Origin: Chara braunii
Taxonomy: Eukaryota > Streptophyta > Charophyceae > Charales > Characeae
Assembly: GCA_003427395.1 (NCBI GenBank)
Contig: BFEA01000052.1
Location: forward strand, 1,269,705 to 1,292,507
Reading direction: 5' to 3'
Length of the DNA: 22,803 nt
Shown here: piece by piece, positions 10,361 through 20,934 of the stretch
Numbering within the stretch: position 1 is the first letter of the stretch
Layout of the letters: every line of letters begins with the position of its first letter
Notes under the pieces: model-generated
Seen by the model: the letters and a program-made list of their open reading frames with translations, nothing else
The model's database searches: none
What the model was told of the DNA's origin: nothing
Translations under genes and position numbers: made by a program

Positions 10361-10625
10361 TGGGGAGATTCACGTGCTGGGAACCGGGCCCAGTGTCCCA
10401 TATCGAATTGTACAGATCATTAAGAACATTTGGGAACATTTGAGATCATTTGAGATACCGGGCCCATTACCCGACTTCGGCTAAGATCGTTCTGTGACTA
10501 TCTAATGACCTATTAAGGAACTACTCATGCAGTAGGTTGTCATAGAGGTCCTACGAATGCTCACAACCTTCAGAATTCCTAACAAGCCCTTCTAAGACTT
10601 TCCAACATAGTCTTACTCCCTGCTG
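10361..10625. other. Internal domain with paired ACCGGGCCCA blocks
   Basis: The word ACCGGGCCCA occurs at 10383 and 10457, 74 bp apart. Between them are repeated AGATCATT and GAACATTTG words, which points to a short diverged duplication. No gene was seen. Confidence 0.45.
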
Positions 10626-11245
10626 AGCTCTTCCAGGCCTCACGCCCCCACCCTGTTGGGTTACAGGGCAACACAACTCGCCCCAGCTCCGACCAACGTC
10701 GTCCCAGCAGCAAACCTTGGCTGTCCCTTGGGATGCCCAACCCAAAGCATCCCTAGATCTCTCTACCAGGCCTCACGCTTCTGCATCAGCAGGTTACTGG
10801 GCAACACCCCAGCACCGACAAGCGTCGTTCTGGCATCGAACAGTCGCAGATCACTGAGTATAACCGCTTGAAAACCGCCTAGGATGGGTTGCTAAGAGTC
10901 CCTAGGGTCCTAAGACATTCATAAGAACCACCTACAAATCAGATAGGTGAAACCTATTCAATCCACCTACGACCACCACCAGCATGACTGTTTTCAGCAC
11001 AAACCGAAGCTCCTCCAGGCCTCATGCTCCCATCAGGTTGGGTTACAAAGTTGCACCACCTTGGTTCAACACCGGCCAGCGTTGCTCTAGTTACGACCCC
11101 CGATGACCACTGAGACTGCCCCTGCACATAGCCCCCCAGAGCTCTCTACCAAGCCACACGCCCCCACTAAGCTAGGTCACAGAGTTGCGCCGCCTGGTTT
11201 CGGTTCCGGCCAGCGTTGCTCTAGCATCGGTCTTCGAGGGCCACC
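10626..11245. repeat. Dimeric higher-order tandem repeat, 383-bp period
   Basis: Four diverged copies share the order GCTC(T/C)TCCAGGCCTCACGC (or variants), a GGTTGGGTTACAGGGCAAC-like word, then CCGGCCAGCGTTGCTCTAG or CCGACCAACGTCGTCC. They start at 10626, 10758, 11009 and 11141. The spacing is 132, 251 and 132 bp, so pairs of units recur every 383 bp. Copies 3 and 4 resemble each other most (both have CGGCCAGCGTTGCTCTAG). This fits duplication of a unit pair after the first duplication. The sequence is C-rich on this strand and no gene was recognised. Confidence 0.7.
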
Positions 11246-11387
11246 AAATTTTTAACCACCCTTCGCAGGATCACAGATGAATTGCCAGATAACACATATT
11301 CCTACAACCTCCTCGAGCGGCAAACCAAATGAAAAGAAATAGTAAACTTAATCTCAATCATGATGATAGATTTATTCAAGAAAGATC

Positions 11388-11700
11388 GCCCCTCGCTCCC
11401 CCTACCTCTCCCCCTCAGCCCTACACTGCCTCCGTGAGGTGAGTCACCCACTCCCCCTCGGCCCTAATATAGGACCAACCCTCTACCACCCTTTCCCCAG
11501 GAGCAAGCAGTTCCCAACTAAAGCATGCCCCCCCAGCCCCTTGCCCATTTCTGCCTCCGCTGGGACTGATATTGACCCACACACCAGCCCCTGCCCCAGA
11601 ATAGGGCAACCCCCTACTCCGCCCCTACCTTCTTTTAGACATTCACCCCCCGCCTTGTGATGCCCCTGCAAGATAGAGGTCCCCCCTCCCCCTTCCTACC
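11388..11700. repeat. C-rich low-complexity tract
   Basis: CCCC, CCCCTC and CCTACC words dominate the + strand. Open frames occur on both strands (proline-rich on +, glycine-rich on -), as expected when composition removes stop codons. I regard none as a gene. Confidence 0.6.
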
Positions 11701-11783
11701 GTTTAACTCTTCGAGAACGATCCAATCGGAAATTTCTGAAAGTCATGATGAAGAAAGGTAGATGAAACTTTTATTTATTTATT

Positions 11784-12650
11784 TTGCTGATGACGACGAA
11801 AAGCACCCTAAAAATGATGATAATGAGGATGATAGTGACGACCAACTCACCTGCTGATATGAAAGACAAACAATACCTTGAAGAGCAAACATCTAATAAT
11901 GACAAACTGATGATGATGCTGATGATGATGGTAGTGATGAGAATGAGACCGAATGATGCTGCTGACCCTATGATTAAAAAAAAGATGAAGATCATGATGA
12001 TACTGATGATGTCGATGATGATGCTGATGATGCTGATGATGATGCTGATGATGATGTTGTTGCTGCTGTTGTTGATGATGATGATGATAATGATAATGAT
12101 GATACACCGCGCCCTATGATGACAACAAGATGATGATGGTGCTGATGACGAGCACCTTTGATGATAACCTAATGATGATGATGATGATGANACCGCGCCC
12201 TATGATGACAACAAGATGATGATGGTGCTGATGACGAGCACCTTTGATGATAACCTAATGATGATGATGATGATGATGATGATGATACACCGCGGCCTGT
12301 GATGGCAACAAGATGATGATGGTGCTGACGACGAGCACCTTTGATGATGACCTAATGATGATGATGATAATGATGATGATGGTAATGATAAGCAGCGCCC
12401 TATGATGATGAACTTCGCCCACCTCGCTCTATGATGGTGAACTATAGATGATGGTAGTACAACGATGAGTAACGAACAACACCCCTGGAGTGAAGACCTA
12501 CTTCTTGATGATGATAAAAAGCAGTACCCTGATGATGATGATGGTGATGACGAACCATTACCATGATGATGATGTTGAACTGCACCCTGTTGATGATGAT
12601 GATGATGGTGATGACGAGCAGCGCCCTGATGATGATGAATTGTGTCGCTA
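11784..12650. repeat. TGA/GAT-rich microsatellite with nested 86-97-bp tandem units
   Basis: The stretch is dominated by ATG/TGA/GAT trinucleotides. Inside it a longer unit beginning ACCGCGCCCTATGATGACA or similar is repeated at 12106, 12192 and 12289 (steps of 86 and 97 bp). Decayed versions ending in AGCAGCGCCCTGATGATG-like words continue to about 12640. The first two long units are almost identical and meet at an undetermined base (N, 12191), so copy number here may be wrong in the assembly. The open frames coding for Met/Asp-rich or His/Gln-rich strings are repeat artefacts. Confidence 0.85.
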
Positions 12651-13570
12651 CCTTCTTCCGTATCTTTAATCGTTGAACCATCTCAAAATAACATATGAAA
12701 CCGCCAACTCTTTTTGACGCTCCAACTTGTAACCTCCTACTCCGCATGAGAAGATGCTCCTCACTTTCTGCCCGCATTGCCCAACCGACCTCTACTAGAT
12801 TTGTGCAGGAACATAGGAGCAGGGCCACTACCATGCCCAAGATCTCATGAAGACTATCGTAATCACCTCGACAGCCTCCGCTTCCTCCAGCATGTCAACC
12901 CGTGATACCACATAAACGAAGCACAGAGCAAGAGGCCTCTTCAGCCTAGGTTATCAAGGCTGGAAGAACTTTCAACCGAAGCATCACGTCAACGGCCGTG
13001 CTAGACAAAACCAATGGAACCTCGCGCCATCACCCACATCACCTCCTCGATATTCCTCGCCGGGAGCCATGCCAACAACGCGCCACCAACTCACAAGCCG
13101 GCTCATGTCGATAGTGGAGCGGCACGGTGCTCTCCGTCGCATTGCGCCGCCTCCGCAGCCAAGGCCTAACCCCACTGCTGGGTGAAACTATTTTATACTA
13201 ATTACATGAGCCTGTTTTTGCCCAGCTGGGACGCTTGGCAGGGGGGCTGATATCATGTCGGAGGACCCGACATTCAGGCCCTACGTGATGCGTCGATTTG
13301 TCACACCGGTGTGGTGGGCTGACCCGCTCTGTGGGAGTAACTGGTCCAATCGGAGAGGACTGATTACACTATTGGTCAAGATGGTCATCCTCGAATGTCC
13401 CATGTTTTAATCCCTTCATTCTAATTTTATTATTGTTTATTATTATTCAAACTTGACTACAAATCAAGGTATGGTTGTTACAGGGTTCGACGGTGTGACC
13501 CACTCGGAGTGGGATTAGTGAAATATGTTGCTGATTTTTTTTTTGTGAATGGTATACGAGGTTCTGAACA
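12651..13570. other. Internal domain, C-rich then mixed, no recognisable gene
   Basis: This is unique-looking sequence without a supported gene. It is C-rich to about 13190, then mixed. A 12-bp perfect palindrome CACACCGGTGTG lies at 13302-13313. No retroelement protein motif was recognised in any frame. Confidence 0.5.
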
Positions 13571-13575
13571 AAAAT

Positions 13576-13610
13576 AAATAAATAATAATAATAATAATAA
13601 TAAATAAAAC
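13576..13610. repeat. AAT microsatellite
   Basis: A short run of AAAT and AAT repeats (the pure part is about 13580-13605) lies within the internal domain, preceded by a run of T at 13537-13547. Confidence 0.85.
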
Positions 13611-14740
13611 AATGATTCAATAAAAGCAGTCGTGAGTCGCAGGCCTGCCCATACTGGCCAGGCTTAGACCCGGACCAAGCAGCATTCCATTGTGCCCGCA
13701 TCTGTAGGAACGGGCCTATAGTGGGATAGCCTGTCGAGAGACTGCGTCCGCTGCAGCATTATTGGGCCTGGAGTCAGCACCAGCAGCCTAAGTGACGGCG
13801 GTATGCACTTTGGCCATGTCTGGATCTAGACCAGAGGGTGCCCGCCAAGCCTATATTTGTGCTACGGGTTTAGTGACCATCTCAGTCGGCGCTAGTACCA
13901 CCGCATCTTGTCCGCTCATACAACACTCTCTTTCGTTTCCCAAGGGGTACGCTCGCGGTTCTGAGGAACGATACGCAAGCTAGTTGTCGCCCCAAGGGAA
14001 CTACCATCTAGCAGTCACAAAAAAGAGGGTTTTTACTTTCCTTGGTCTAGTTCCGTCTCGCATAATGGAGGTCACACAACAGACAGAAAGAAAGGCTTGC
14101 CAAGCAACCAAGCACAGACACTCATGTGCCATTTGGTCGTTACAAGAACGACGATTTGACTTGGGGGAAAGAGAGCAACATGGGGGATGAATGTTGTTGA
14201 AGAGACACTGGTCACTTAGAAGACGTGTACACGTGCGTTGACAAAAGGAACTAACACCTGACACCTACAATGCGACGGGGGGTTTTGACTTTTTCCCTCA
14301 AGGGGTTGGACGAGGACAAGGAATGTTGTAGCACAAATAGGGGACTTGAGGGCCAACGAGGAAGAGAGTGCAAAATGGTCAAGAAAAGTAGTGGAAAATT
14401 TGTGGCTTCCATCACAATGGAATATCATTCATCTTCCTGTCGCTGCTAGCAGGGTATCACAACCAGTCAGGCAACCAGCAGAGTGGCGCTATCAACCTTC
14501 TTTCTGACCTTAGAGTTAATTAGCTACTGGCAGATGCTTATGATTCGCTTGACAAAATCATATTATCTGCAACTGTTTACTTGCAACAGTTAGTTGGTAT
14601 GTAATTGATGGGATTATAGACTCGTGCAGGTTGAGTTTGACAGACATTAGAGGCTGGATTAGACTCAATATAATTGATGTCCAGCCGCTGACACATGATC
14701 TGACTTGTCCGTTCATTCATCAGGGAGACGACAAGGTTCA
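13611..14740. other. Distal internal domain, no recognisable gene
   Basis: Moderately GC-balanced sequence leads up to the 3' LTR. Short overlapping frames on both strands (for example 14001-14264 minus and 13984-14190 plus) have no motif I recognise. Nothing resembling integrase or RNase H was found. Confidence 0.5.
14722..14736 (+). other. Candidate polypurine tract (weak)
   Basis: The purine-rich AGGGAGACGACAAGG lies just before the start of the 3' LTR, where the plus-strand primer should be. It is interrupted by two cytosines and is a poor tract. Decay of an old element could explain this, or the LTR start could be a few bases off. Confidence 0.25.
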
Positions 14741-15959
14741 AGCAAGTAGCCTATGTATAACCTGCTGATCAAAAATTTCAATCCGAGAGAGTATCAGGGA
14801 AAAACTATCATTCACTTGTTAACCATTGATCAGACATCAAGTAAGCAACTGCAGAGTAATCAAGTATTCTTGGTCGTGAGATGAGCAACAAATAATGGAC
14901 TTGATACTTATACGTCTCCTATCACACAGAAAGCAGTAAGCGGTCGTAATCGTACGGTCGACTTCGTTTTCTGAAAACAACATTTAAGTGGTTTTTGTCT
15001 CACTATTGCGATCATCTGTGTTTTATCGTTAGCCTCTTGCACTGTCAAACTGCATCACGGACATTTGAAATGCTCCACTTGAGGGCAAAGTAACAAAGAT
15101 ATATGTAACCGTTTTACGAGTTAGATTCAGACGAATACAATAATAATGATAGTAATAGTAAATCATCGTACCAGCAAACACAACTTCCACCATGGGGCAG
15201 AGAGGGAGAGAGACTTGAAAAAATGATCAGGAGTGGTCATCAGAGAGTGAGGTATAAGGAGAATGAGTAAAGAGATTACATATCGCAGACATAGTGATTG
15301 TTCATAGTCAGTGGTTGGTTGCTGCTATAGCAGTGTGATGAATGACGAAAGGCTATCATGTCGCAACTGATCAGGTAACATGTCTGATTATGTGAAGTGT
15401 TGCCAATCAAATCGGACCGCCAATTAGCGACAAAAGGCAGTCATTAATTGCAATGGGCTATAGGGTCATTCAAACAGTTCGTTGCGCGGTTGTAGCAATC
15501 ATTTATGTGTGGGAGCCAATCGAGACCAGGTACAACAAAAGAGACTGTGATCGTGGCAGATCATACATGGTTACCGCTATTTAGCCAACCTTTTTTTCTT
15601 TGGAAGAAAAATTGTTTGTTTGATATTAATTCGTATTCACGGTGATCATGTTTCAACTACATGATCACTACTGTATGAATGAGTGGCAACGCACCCACCC
15701 TTAGTGAAGGTCGTGCATCCTTGACCGACGCTGCCCCTCACAAGTCCGCCAATTTTTCATAATTATTTTATTGGTAAGAGATCAGGACTTCGTTGTTGTG
15801 CAACAGCTCTGGGAGAAGGTTTCTTCATTTATTTCACATCAGTCCGAACTGAAAGCGGGCTGAGTGTTACGCTGCCCGCTCATCGAGTGTATTTTCTATT
15901 TTTAATTTTATTAAAATTAATGAAAATCAAGGGTGATTTGCGCCACGCACTGCAGAGAC

Positions 15960-16140
15960 AAGGGAGTGTGCAACTTGTGCCCCTGTTCGGTATTTGAATA
16001 ATGGGGTATAAGCAGCATCCGGTGCTATATACGAAAGGAGGCAACACAGAGTTGTGTCCCTGTGTTCTCTTTGAACATGGGCGACGTAGAGAGCTGCGAC
16101 CCCTTGTTTTATTTGAACAGGGGCCGTGCAGGCCGCACCC
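15960..16140. repeat. Array A1 of the 40-bp unit in the 3' LTR
   Basis: This is the counterpart of 1626-1806, with the same four cores (TATTTGAATAATGGGG, a decayed CGAAAGGAGG copy, TTTGAACATGGG, TTTGAACAGGGG). The array therefore predates insertion of the element. Confidence 0.75.
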
Positions 16141-17178
16141 ATTCGTCAGGTTTGTCTCTATAGACTGATCACAACGGCAATGGGCAGCGCGCACTCCCTC
16201 AGTGCAAGTTGATTAGACATGTCGCTGTCTTCTGCCACAAAAAAATATATTTTTTTTGACATAAATAATTGTTTAGTTTACACGTATCCAACTTTGATTG
16301 GTGTTCAAGCTTTATAGTCGGATCACGACACAAGTGGGTGTAAAGCTCAACCCTAAGCAAGGGCTAATAGTATGCATTTCCGCACTCATCCACATGGAAA
16401 ATATTTTTTTTGGAATAACTATCTAATTTATTTGAATTAATTTTGATCACTGTTGTAGTGAGTGGCATGTGCAGCCCTAAGTGAAGGCCGATTACATGTG
16501 TTGTTGCCCCATACCGTAGATGAGGCATTTTGCTTAAGAAAATTCATCAATTATTTTCGAGATAAGTCAAGATAGGAAATCTTATGATTGGATACCCTTA
16601 CCTTCAGCCCAATCACATGCAATCAGCGGAGCCACAGGTGCGCTTTTGAGAGGAATGTATATTATTTGTTGTCAAACGCCCAATCACGAGTAATCAACAG
16701 AGTTTCAAAGACCCCGTGAGAAGGTTGCGTTCCGTTGCCCCGCTGATGGATTGAGAAAGTGGTTATTTATTTACTTTTAAGTTTTAACTATTTTAAGGTT
16801 TATATTCCGTGATTGAGGAACACGTTTTGATGCTCAACCATGAGATATCAACAGAGTCACAGAAGCTTGGTGGGAGGTCTGCATTTTTCGCTATTTTTTT
16901 GATTGACAAGGGAAATCACTTTTATTTATTTATTTAATTTTTGAAAATATTACAATGTTGAAGTTATGTGATTCTTGAAACATAGTTGAACCTTCAACCA
17001 TGACATTGACCGGGTGAACAGATATAATATTAGATAATTTTCTTCTTGTCTGTAGACCACACCCCTGTGTTGTAATTGAACAGAAAAAGTATAGACTACA
17101 CCCCTATGCAGTAATTGAATAGAGGTGGTATTTGCATCTCTCTGCGTTGTATATGAACAGGGTCTACCAGGGTTGCAC

Positions 17179-17700
17179 CAACGGAAAAATTTCCCACAAT
17201 TAAATAATCATTTTATTGTAAAATTACAATATAAATTTCAAATTTTCATTCCATCTTCAAAAATGTCATTCCAACTTAAAAAATGTTCATCTTACTTGCA
17301 AACTATTATTCCAAAAATAGGATATCCCTTCTTATTTGGACCGCATACTAGAGATGGAATGAAAGTTTGGATGAGTTCATGAAATATTTTAATTGGACTG
17401 TCATTCTAAGTAAGGATTTTCAGTCATAAATAGGTTAATCCAATCTAAATTAGAAGATATTTGCTATAGTAGAATAAAAATTTAATTAAAACATTTCATA
17501 AACTCATCCAGACTTTCATTCCATCTTGAACAAATAGATGCAGTTGGAAGGGAAAGCTCATATTTAGACGGGAACTTGTCAAATAAAACTGAAAATTTTA
17601 GAATTGGACGAACATTGGAATGATAATTTATAAATATGAAGGATTTTTTTTTTATGGAATGTTTTTTCAACTTTCGTTTCTCGTGGGAATTTTTCTGTTG
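17179..17700. mobile_element. 522-bp inverted-repeat (MITE/foldback) insertion in the 3' LTR
   Basis: This AT-rich block interrupts array A2 and is absent from the matching place in the 5' LTR (about 2928). Its ends are inverted: CAACGGAAAAATTTCCCAC at 17179-17197 pairs with GTGGGAATTTTTCTGTTG at 17683-17700 with one mismatch and one indel. A second inverted pair lies inside (17353-17394 with 17484-17525, 39 of 42 matching). The flanks fit a 2-3-bp target duplication (AC or ACC). There is no coding capacity beyond an 85-codon chance frame. The family is uncertain because the very short duplication and the CAACGG terminus match no superfamily I can name with confidence. Confidence 0.8.
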
Positions 17701-17759
17701 ACCCTTGTGTTGTATTCGAACAGGGAGTGTGCACACTGCACCCTTGGACTTTATTAGTA

Positions 17760-18143
17760 CAAGGGGTGAGCAGACTGCCCCTTCCCTTGTGATGTACATG
17801 AACATGACTTGCATAGGGCCGAACCCTGTGTTCTATTTGAACAGGGGATAGGCAAAGTTGCCCCCCGTGTAGTATCTAGATGGGCAGAAACTGAATTAGG
17901 ATCCCTTGCGTAGTAGTTAGATAGGTTGTGTTTGGATCAAAACCTACAGTCCAAGGGGTGAGCAGACGGTCCCTCCCCTTGTGCTGTACATGAACATGAC
18001 TTGCATAGGGCCGAACCCTGTGTTCTATTCGAATAGGGGATAGGCAGTGCTGCCCCCCGTGTAGTATCTGGATGGACAGAAACTGAATTAGGATCCCTTG
18101 CGGAGTATTTAGATAGGCAGTGTTTGGATCAAAATCCTCATGT
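17760..18143. repeat. 192-bp tandem duplication in the 3' LTR
   Basis: The word CAAGGGGTGAGCAGAC starts at 17760 and again at 17952, and the following sequence through TTTGGATCAAAA is repeated with few differences. The 5' LTR has one copy (about 2977-3168). The duplication includes about four of the 40-bp units, so it is probably slippage or unequal exchange within array A2 after insertion. Confidence 0.8.
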
Positions 18144-20337
18144 GGTAATTAAATGGGTGAGGGTAAGACTGTTTTGAGTGCTTCACTCGAATGTGATAAA
18201 TTTGAGCACTCTATACCAGGATGTTACTCCCGTGGAGCAGATCAGTAATTAAAGTTAAACGAAATCCTTGCAAAGTCTGCATATATGCAAAGACAGTTAG
18301 TGTGTCTGTGCCTTGGAGAGGAAAGAACATGGACATGCAACGTGTGTGTCATGCTTCTGCACAGATGGCCAGATTGAACACGTTATAAGTAGTTCTCACT
18401 TTGGACACTTTGCAAAACAGTTCTAATATGACAAGCGGTTTTCACTGCCACTGTCAGTAAAACACTCTCTCAACTCAGATCTCTGCTGGCTTATTTTCAG
18501 ACAGTCTTACTTTGGTGGAATTCAGTGCAGATTGAGTGTGGATCTTGAGGGAGTGACATATTTAGAAAGAGAACAGTGAAACCGGTGAATGGTCAGAATG
18601 CTACAGACCTAATGAAAACTTAGGAAGCAGTAGGTCCGCGAGATCGGAGAGAATGACAGATTCAAGGAGACCTCAGAAACAGTATAATATGTGATATCTC
18701 AGAGAAAGCCGAACTCCGTAAAAACTCAGAAAACCAATGTGTGCAACGAGACTCGAAAAATAGTAAAGTTTAGTGAGGTCTCAGAGCATTTTCAACAAAA
18801 AATTGGTATCGTTCTAGCAGAAAAAGCAGGGCTGCCTCACATGTCACGCATGCCACTTGAACTGCGATAAATGTTTCATGGTAGTAATGAAAAGACTCCA
18901 TTATTATCAGTAAGCCTAAATATTTTGTGGGAAAGTTCTCAGGAGGAGTTTCTATTGCAAGTAGCCATTCAAAAGTTGCCTCAGTTTCCGCACAGGTTTT
19001 TGACTCCGTAATGGATTAGCGACAATAACTATTGATTGGTGGCATCAATCAAAGATCGAATAGTATATCACTAGAGAAAACTTCAATACTAAGAGTTTGA
19101 CCATTCGGATTTTTAATTCATCAAGGTTTAGATATAATAAAAAATTACCGTATGCGCATGATTTTATCGCATGTGCGGTTTCCGATTTACGGTCACATGC
19201 TCCCTTGTGCAATATTTGAGTAGGGAGTGCACAGGCTGCACCCCTATGTATTATTTAAACAGGGGAAGCGCATGCTACACACCAGTGCAATATATGAGTA
19301 GAAAAAGGTGAGCTGTTGTGCAATGTACAAAAAGGGAGGGGAGGAATAACAAACTACCACATCCCGTACAGTATAGAAGCTGACAGAGTGTAGGTCCACT
19401 CCATATATAAGTTGTCAGCGGATTAAGTCCCCATGCGACATTTATGCAAAGACGACACCCCTATTCCACATGCAGTCACACTGTGTTTTTGTGCAACATC
19501 TAAATGAGAATAACACTACAACCGCCGGTCACAACGAACAGATCCGGTGACAGAAGCGATACTGCTGGTCATAGGGGGCTCTCCTAGTGAATGCAAGGAG
19601 AACACAATGAGTGTCACCAGTATCTAGTAAGGTCGATCATGTGATAAGTAAGTAGTCTCAAGATCAGTAATATTTGAGGACAGCGGACTCAAGAGAGGAT
19701 CTCTTTTAGCATGACAGATATCTCGAGCAGAGCAAACTCATGACTTGAGCACAATCATCAAATATAGGTTGCAACATGCCTTCTCACAAGTACAGGTTAA
19801 CACCATGCGGAATCGCTCAAGGATCACTGGACAGCATACTAACCATTGTCAGATCTCTGAGTCTGACATGATCTTCTTAGTGGAGAGAAAAAAAGTTGAA
19901 TACAAAGATAATGGTTCTAAGTTCTGTCTGTTCATTTTGTGACCTTGATGCGATAAAGAATTCTCCTCTTCTCTCACATGAGTTTGTTGATCTTGTCTTG
20001 TCAAGTTGGTCAGTGTCCTGCTTATTGATCGTTTTTCAGTTTCTGCTTGCTCATGTCTCAGTTTTTTATCCTAAATGATATTATGATGTGCGTGCATGCT
20101 ATTTGATTATTTAGTTTTTATTATTACATGATTTTTGCTGTTCCGAATCAAAATAAAAGATTCTTAAGACCGGGGACCGATGAAGACCGCAATTGAAGGG
20201 TCTCGCTCGAAGTCGGACGCACACAACAGAAAGGGATTTGATTTATTTAATTTATTGCAAATATCATCCAAATCCTGCGTGACAGCCTGTTGGCTATCTA
20301 GTCATCCGATGTGGCCCGATTGAAAAAAAGTGTGACA

Positions 20338-20715
20338 GCGTCAAAAGGAAGAGCGAAGATCTTAGTTGCACAGGACCGGAAACATCACTTGTGTACGTTG
20401 TGGTGGGGGAAAGCGCAGGCCCATGGGCCAACCACTGGTTGGACAACGCTCTCCAACCATACACGACCAATTCCAGGTCGTAGACACTTGTCTGTAGCAG
20501 CACATGCGCGAGTTTCAGGTCGATTTCAGAAGCGCTTTGGACTTGTCTCCAAACGGCAGTGTTTGCAGGTGGGCAGAAAGAGCGCTCTGAAAACCCATCT
20601 TCTGACAACCCTCCAACATTTTTCTGACGACGAGTTTTGAGAGTAGGTGTGGCGATGATCCCTCTCTCAAAAATTGGGTTTTCGGGATAGGTGTGGCGAG
20701 CCCCTAAATGCAACC
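20338..20715. other. Flank right of the retroelement, no recognisable gene
   Basis: GC-balanced sequence is open on both strands for over 100 codons (minus 20294-20785, plus 20311-20640). I do not call either a gene. Both cross the LTR end, neither has a motif I recognise, and the minus frame runs through the 44-bp tandem repeat. Confidence 0.4.
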
Positions 20716-20803
20716 AGGCGCCTACTCGCCAAACTTGGCGTATAGGGAGTAGTGCAGCCAGGCACCTACTCGCCAAACTTGGCATATGGAGAGTAGTGCC
20801 ACC
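20716..20803. repeat. 44-bp direct tandem repeat
   Basis: Two copies start at 20716 and 20760. Each contains AGGC(G/A)CCTACTCGCC, then AAACTTGGC(G/A)TAT and GGAGTAGTGC or GAGTAGTGC. The first copy includes a small palindrome CGCCAAACTTGGCG. Confidence 0.8.
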
Positions 20804-20812
20804 AAGCCCTCA

Positions 20813-20934
20813 GGGCATCGCCACACCACTCTCGAAATGTGCAAAATGAGAATGAACTTTCCGCTAGAACACGGCCAGATGCACCCGCCACATTTTTATT
20901 TTTTTCATATTTCGAGAGTGGTGTGGCGAGGCCC
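20813..20934. repeat. Small foldback element with perfect 21-bp arms
   Basis: TCGCCACACCACTCTCGAAAT (20818-20838, 21 bp; key word CCACACCACTCTCG) is perfectly inverted at 20909-20929. The arms extend about five more bases with one mismatch. The 70-bp spacer is AT-rich in its second half. Its size and shape fit a tiny MITE remnant or a stem-loop RNA source. I see no clear target-site duplication. Confidence 0.65.

Larger units (their letters stand above)
401..20337 (+). mobile_element. Giant non-coding LTR retrotransposon (LARD-like, Tat/Athila-type primer)
   Basis: Two long, diverged direct repeats (401-6836 and about 14741-20337) flank 7.9 kb. A tRNA-Asp-complementary primer-binding site starts four bases after the left repeat, which fixes the orientation as + and argues for LTRs rather than a segmental duplication. 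The total is about 19.9 kb. I found no intact or clearly recognisable gag, protease, reverse transcriptase, RNase H or integrase. Known plant LARDs have long LTRs and a non-coding interior and are mobilised in trans by an autonomous Ty3/gypsy relative; that assignment here is inference. The termini are eroded. The words AGCG/GCGT occur just outside or at both ends (397-402 and 20337-20341) and may be the remains of a target-site duplication. The exact terminal bases are uncertain by a few positions. Confidence 0.8.
14741..20337 (+). repeat. 3' LTR, about 5.6 kb
   Basis: This is the second copy of the long repeat. It aligns with 401-6836 from CCTATGTATAACCTGCTG (14750) to GTGTGACA (20337). In one stretch (16286-16503 against 1948-2165) I counted about 17 substitutions in about 220 bases, 14 of them transitions. 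Compared with the 5' LTR it lacks 4713-6089 and some smaller pieces. It gains a 522-bp transposon (17179-17700), a 192-bp tandem duplication (17760-18143) and 68 bp (20243-20310). The 68 bp end in GAT and are preceded by GAT, so their absence from the 5' copy is probably a deletion between short direct repeats. Confidence 0.82.

Noticed and set aside
11784-12119. Met-rich (plus) and His/Gln-rich (minus) open frames
   Set aside because: They arise from the TGA/GAT trinucleotide repeat, which lacks stops in some frames.
13485-13505. GGGTTCGAC word resembling a tRNA T-arm
   Set aside because: No matching acceptor stem, anticodon arm or A box could be placed around it.
13420-13625. Possible MITE between ATTATT-rich and AATAAT-rich stretches
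   Set aside because: The apparent inverted repeat is only low-complexity A/T trinucleotide sequence, with no defined termini or target duplication.
401-20337. The two long repeats as a plain segmental duplication
   Set aside because: A tRNA-Asp-complementary primer site lies four bases after the left copy, and the copies end at matching bases, as LTRs do.
20294-20785. 163-codon minus-strand frame
   Set aside because: It crosses the LTR end and the 44-bp tandem repeat, overlaps an equally plausible plus-strand frame, and shows no motif.
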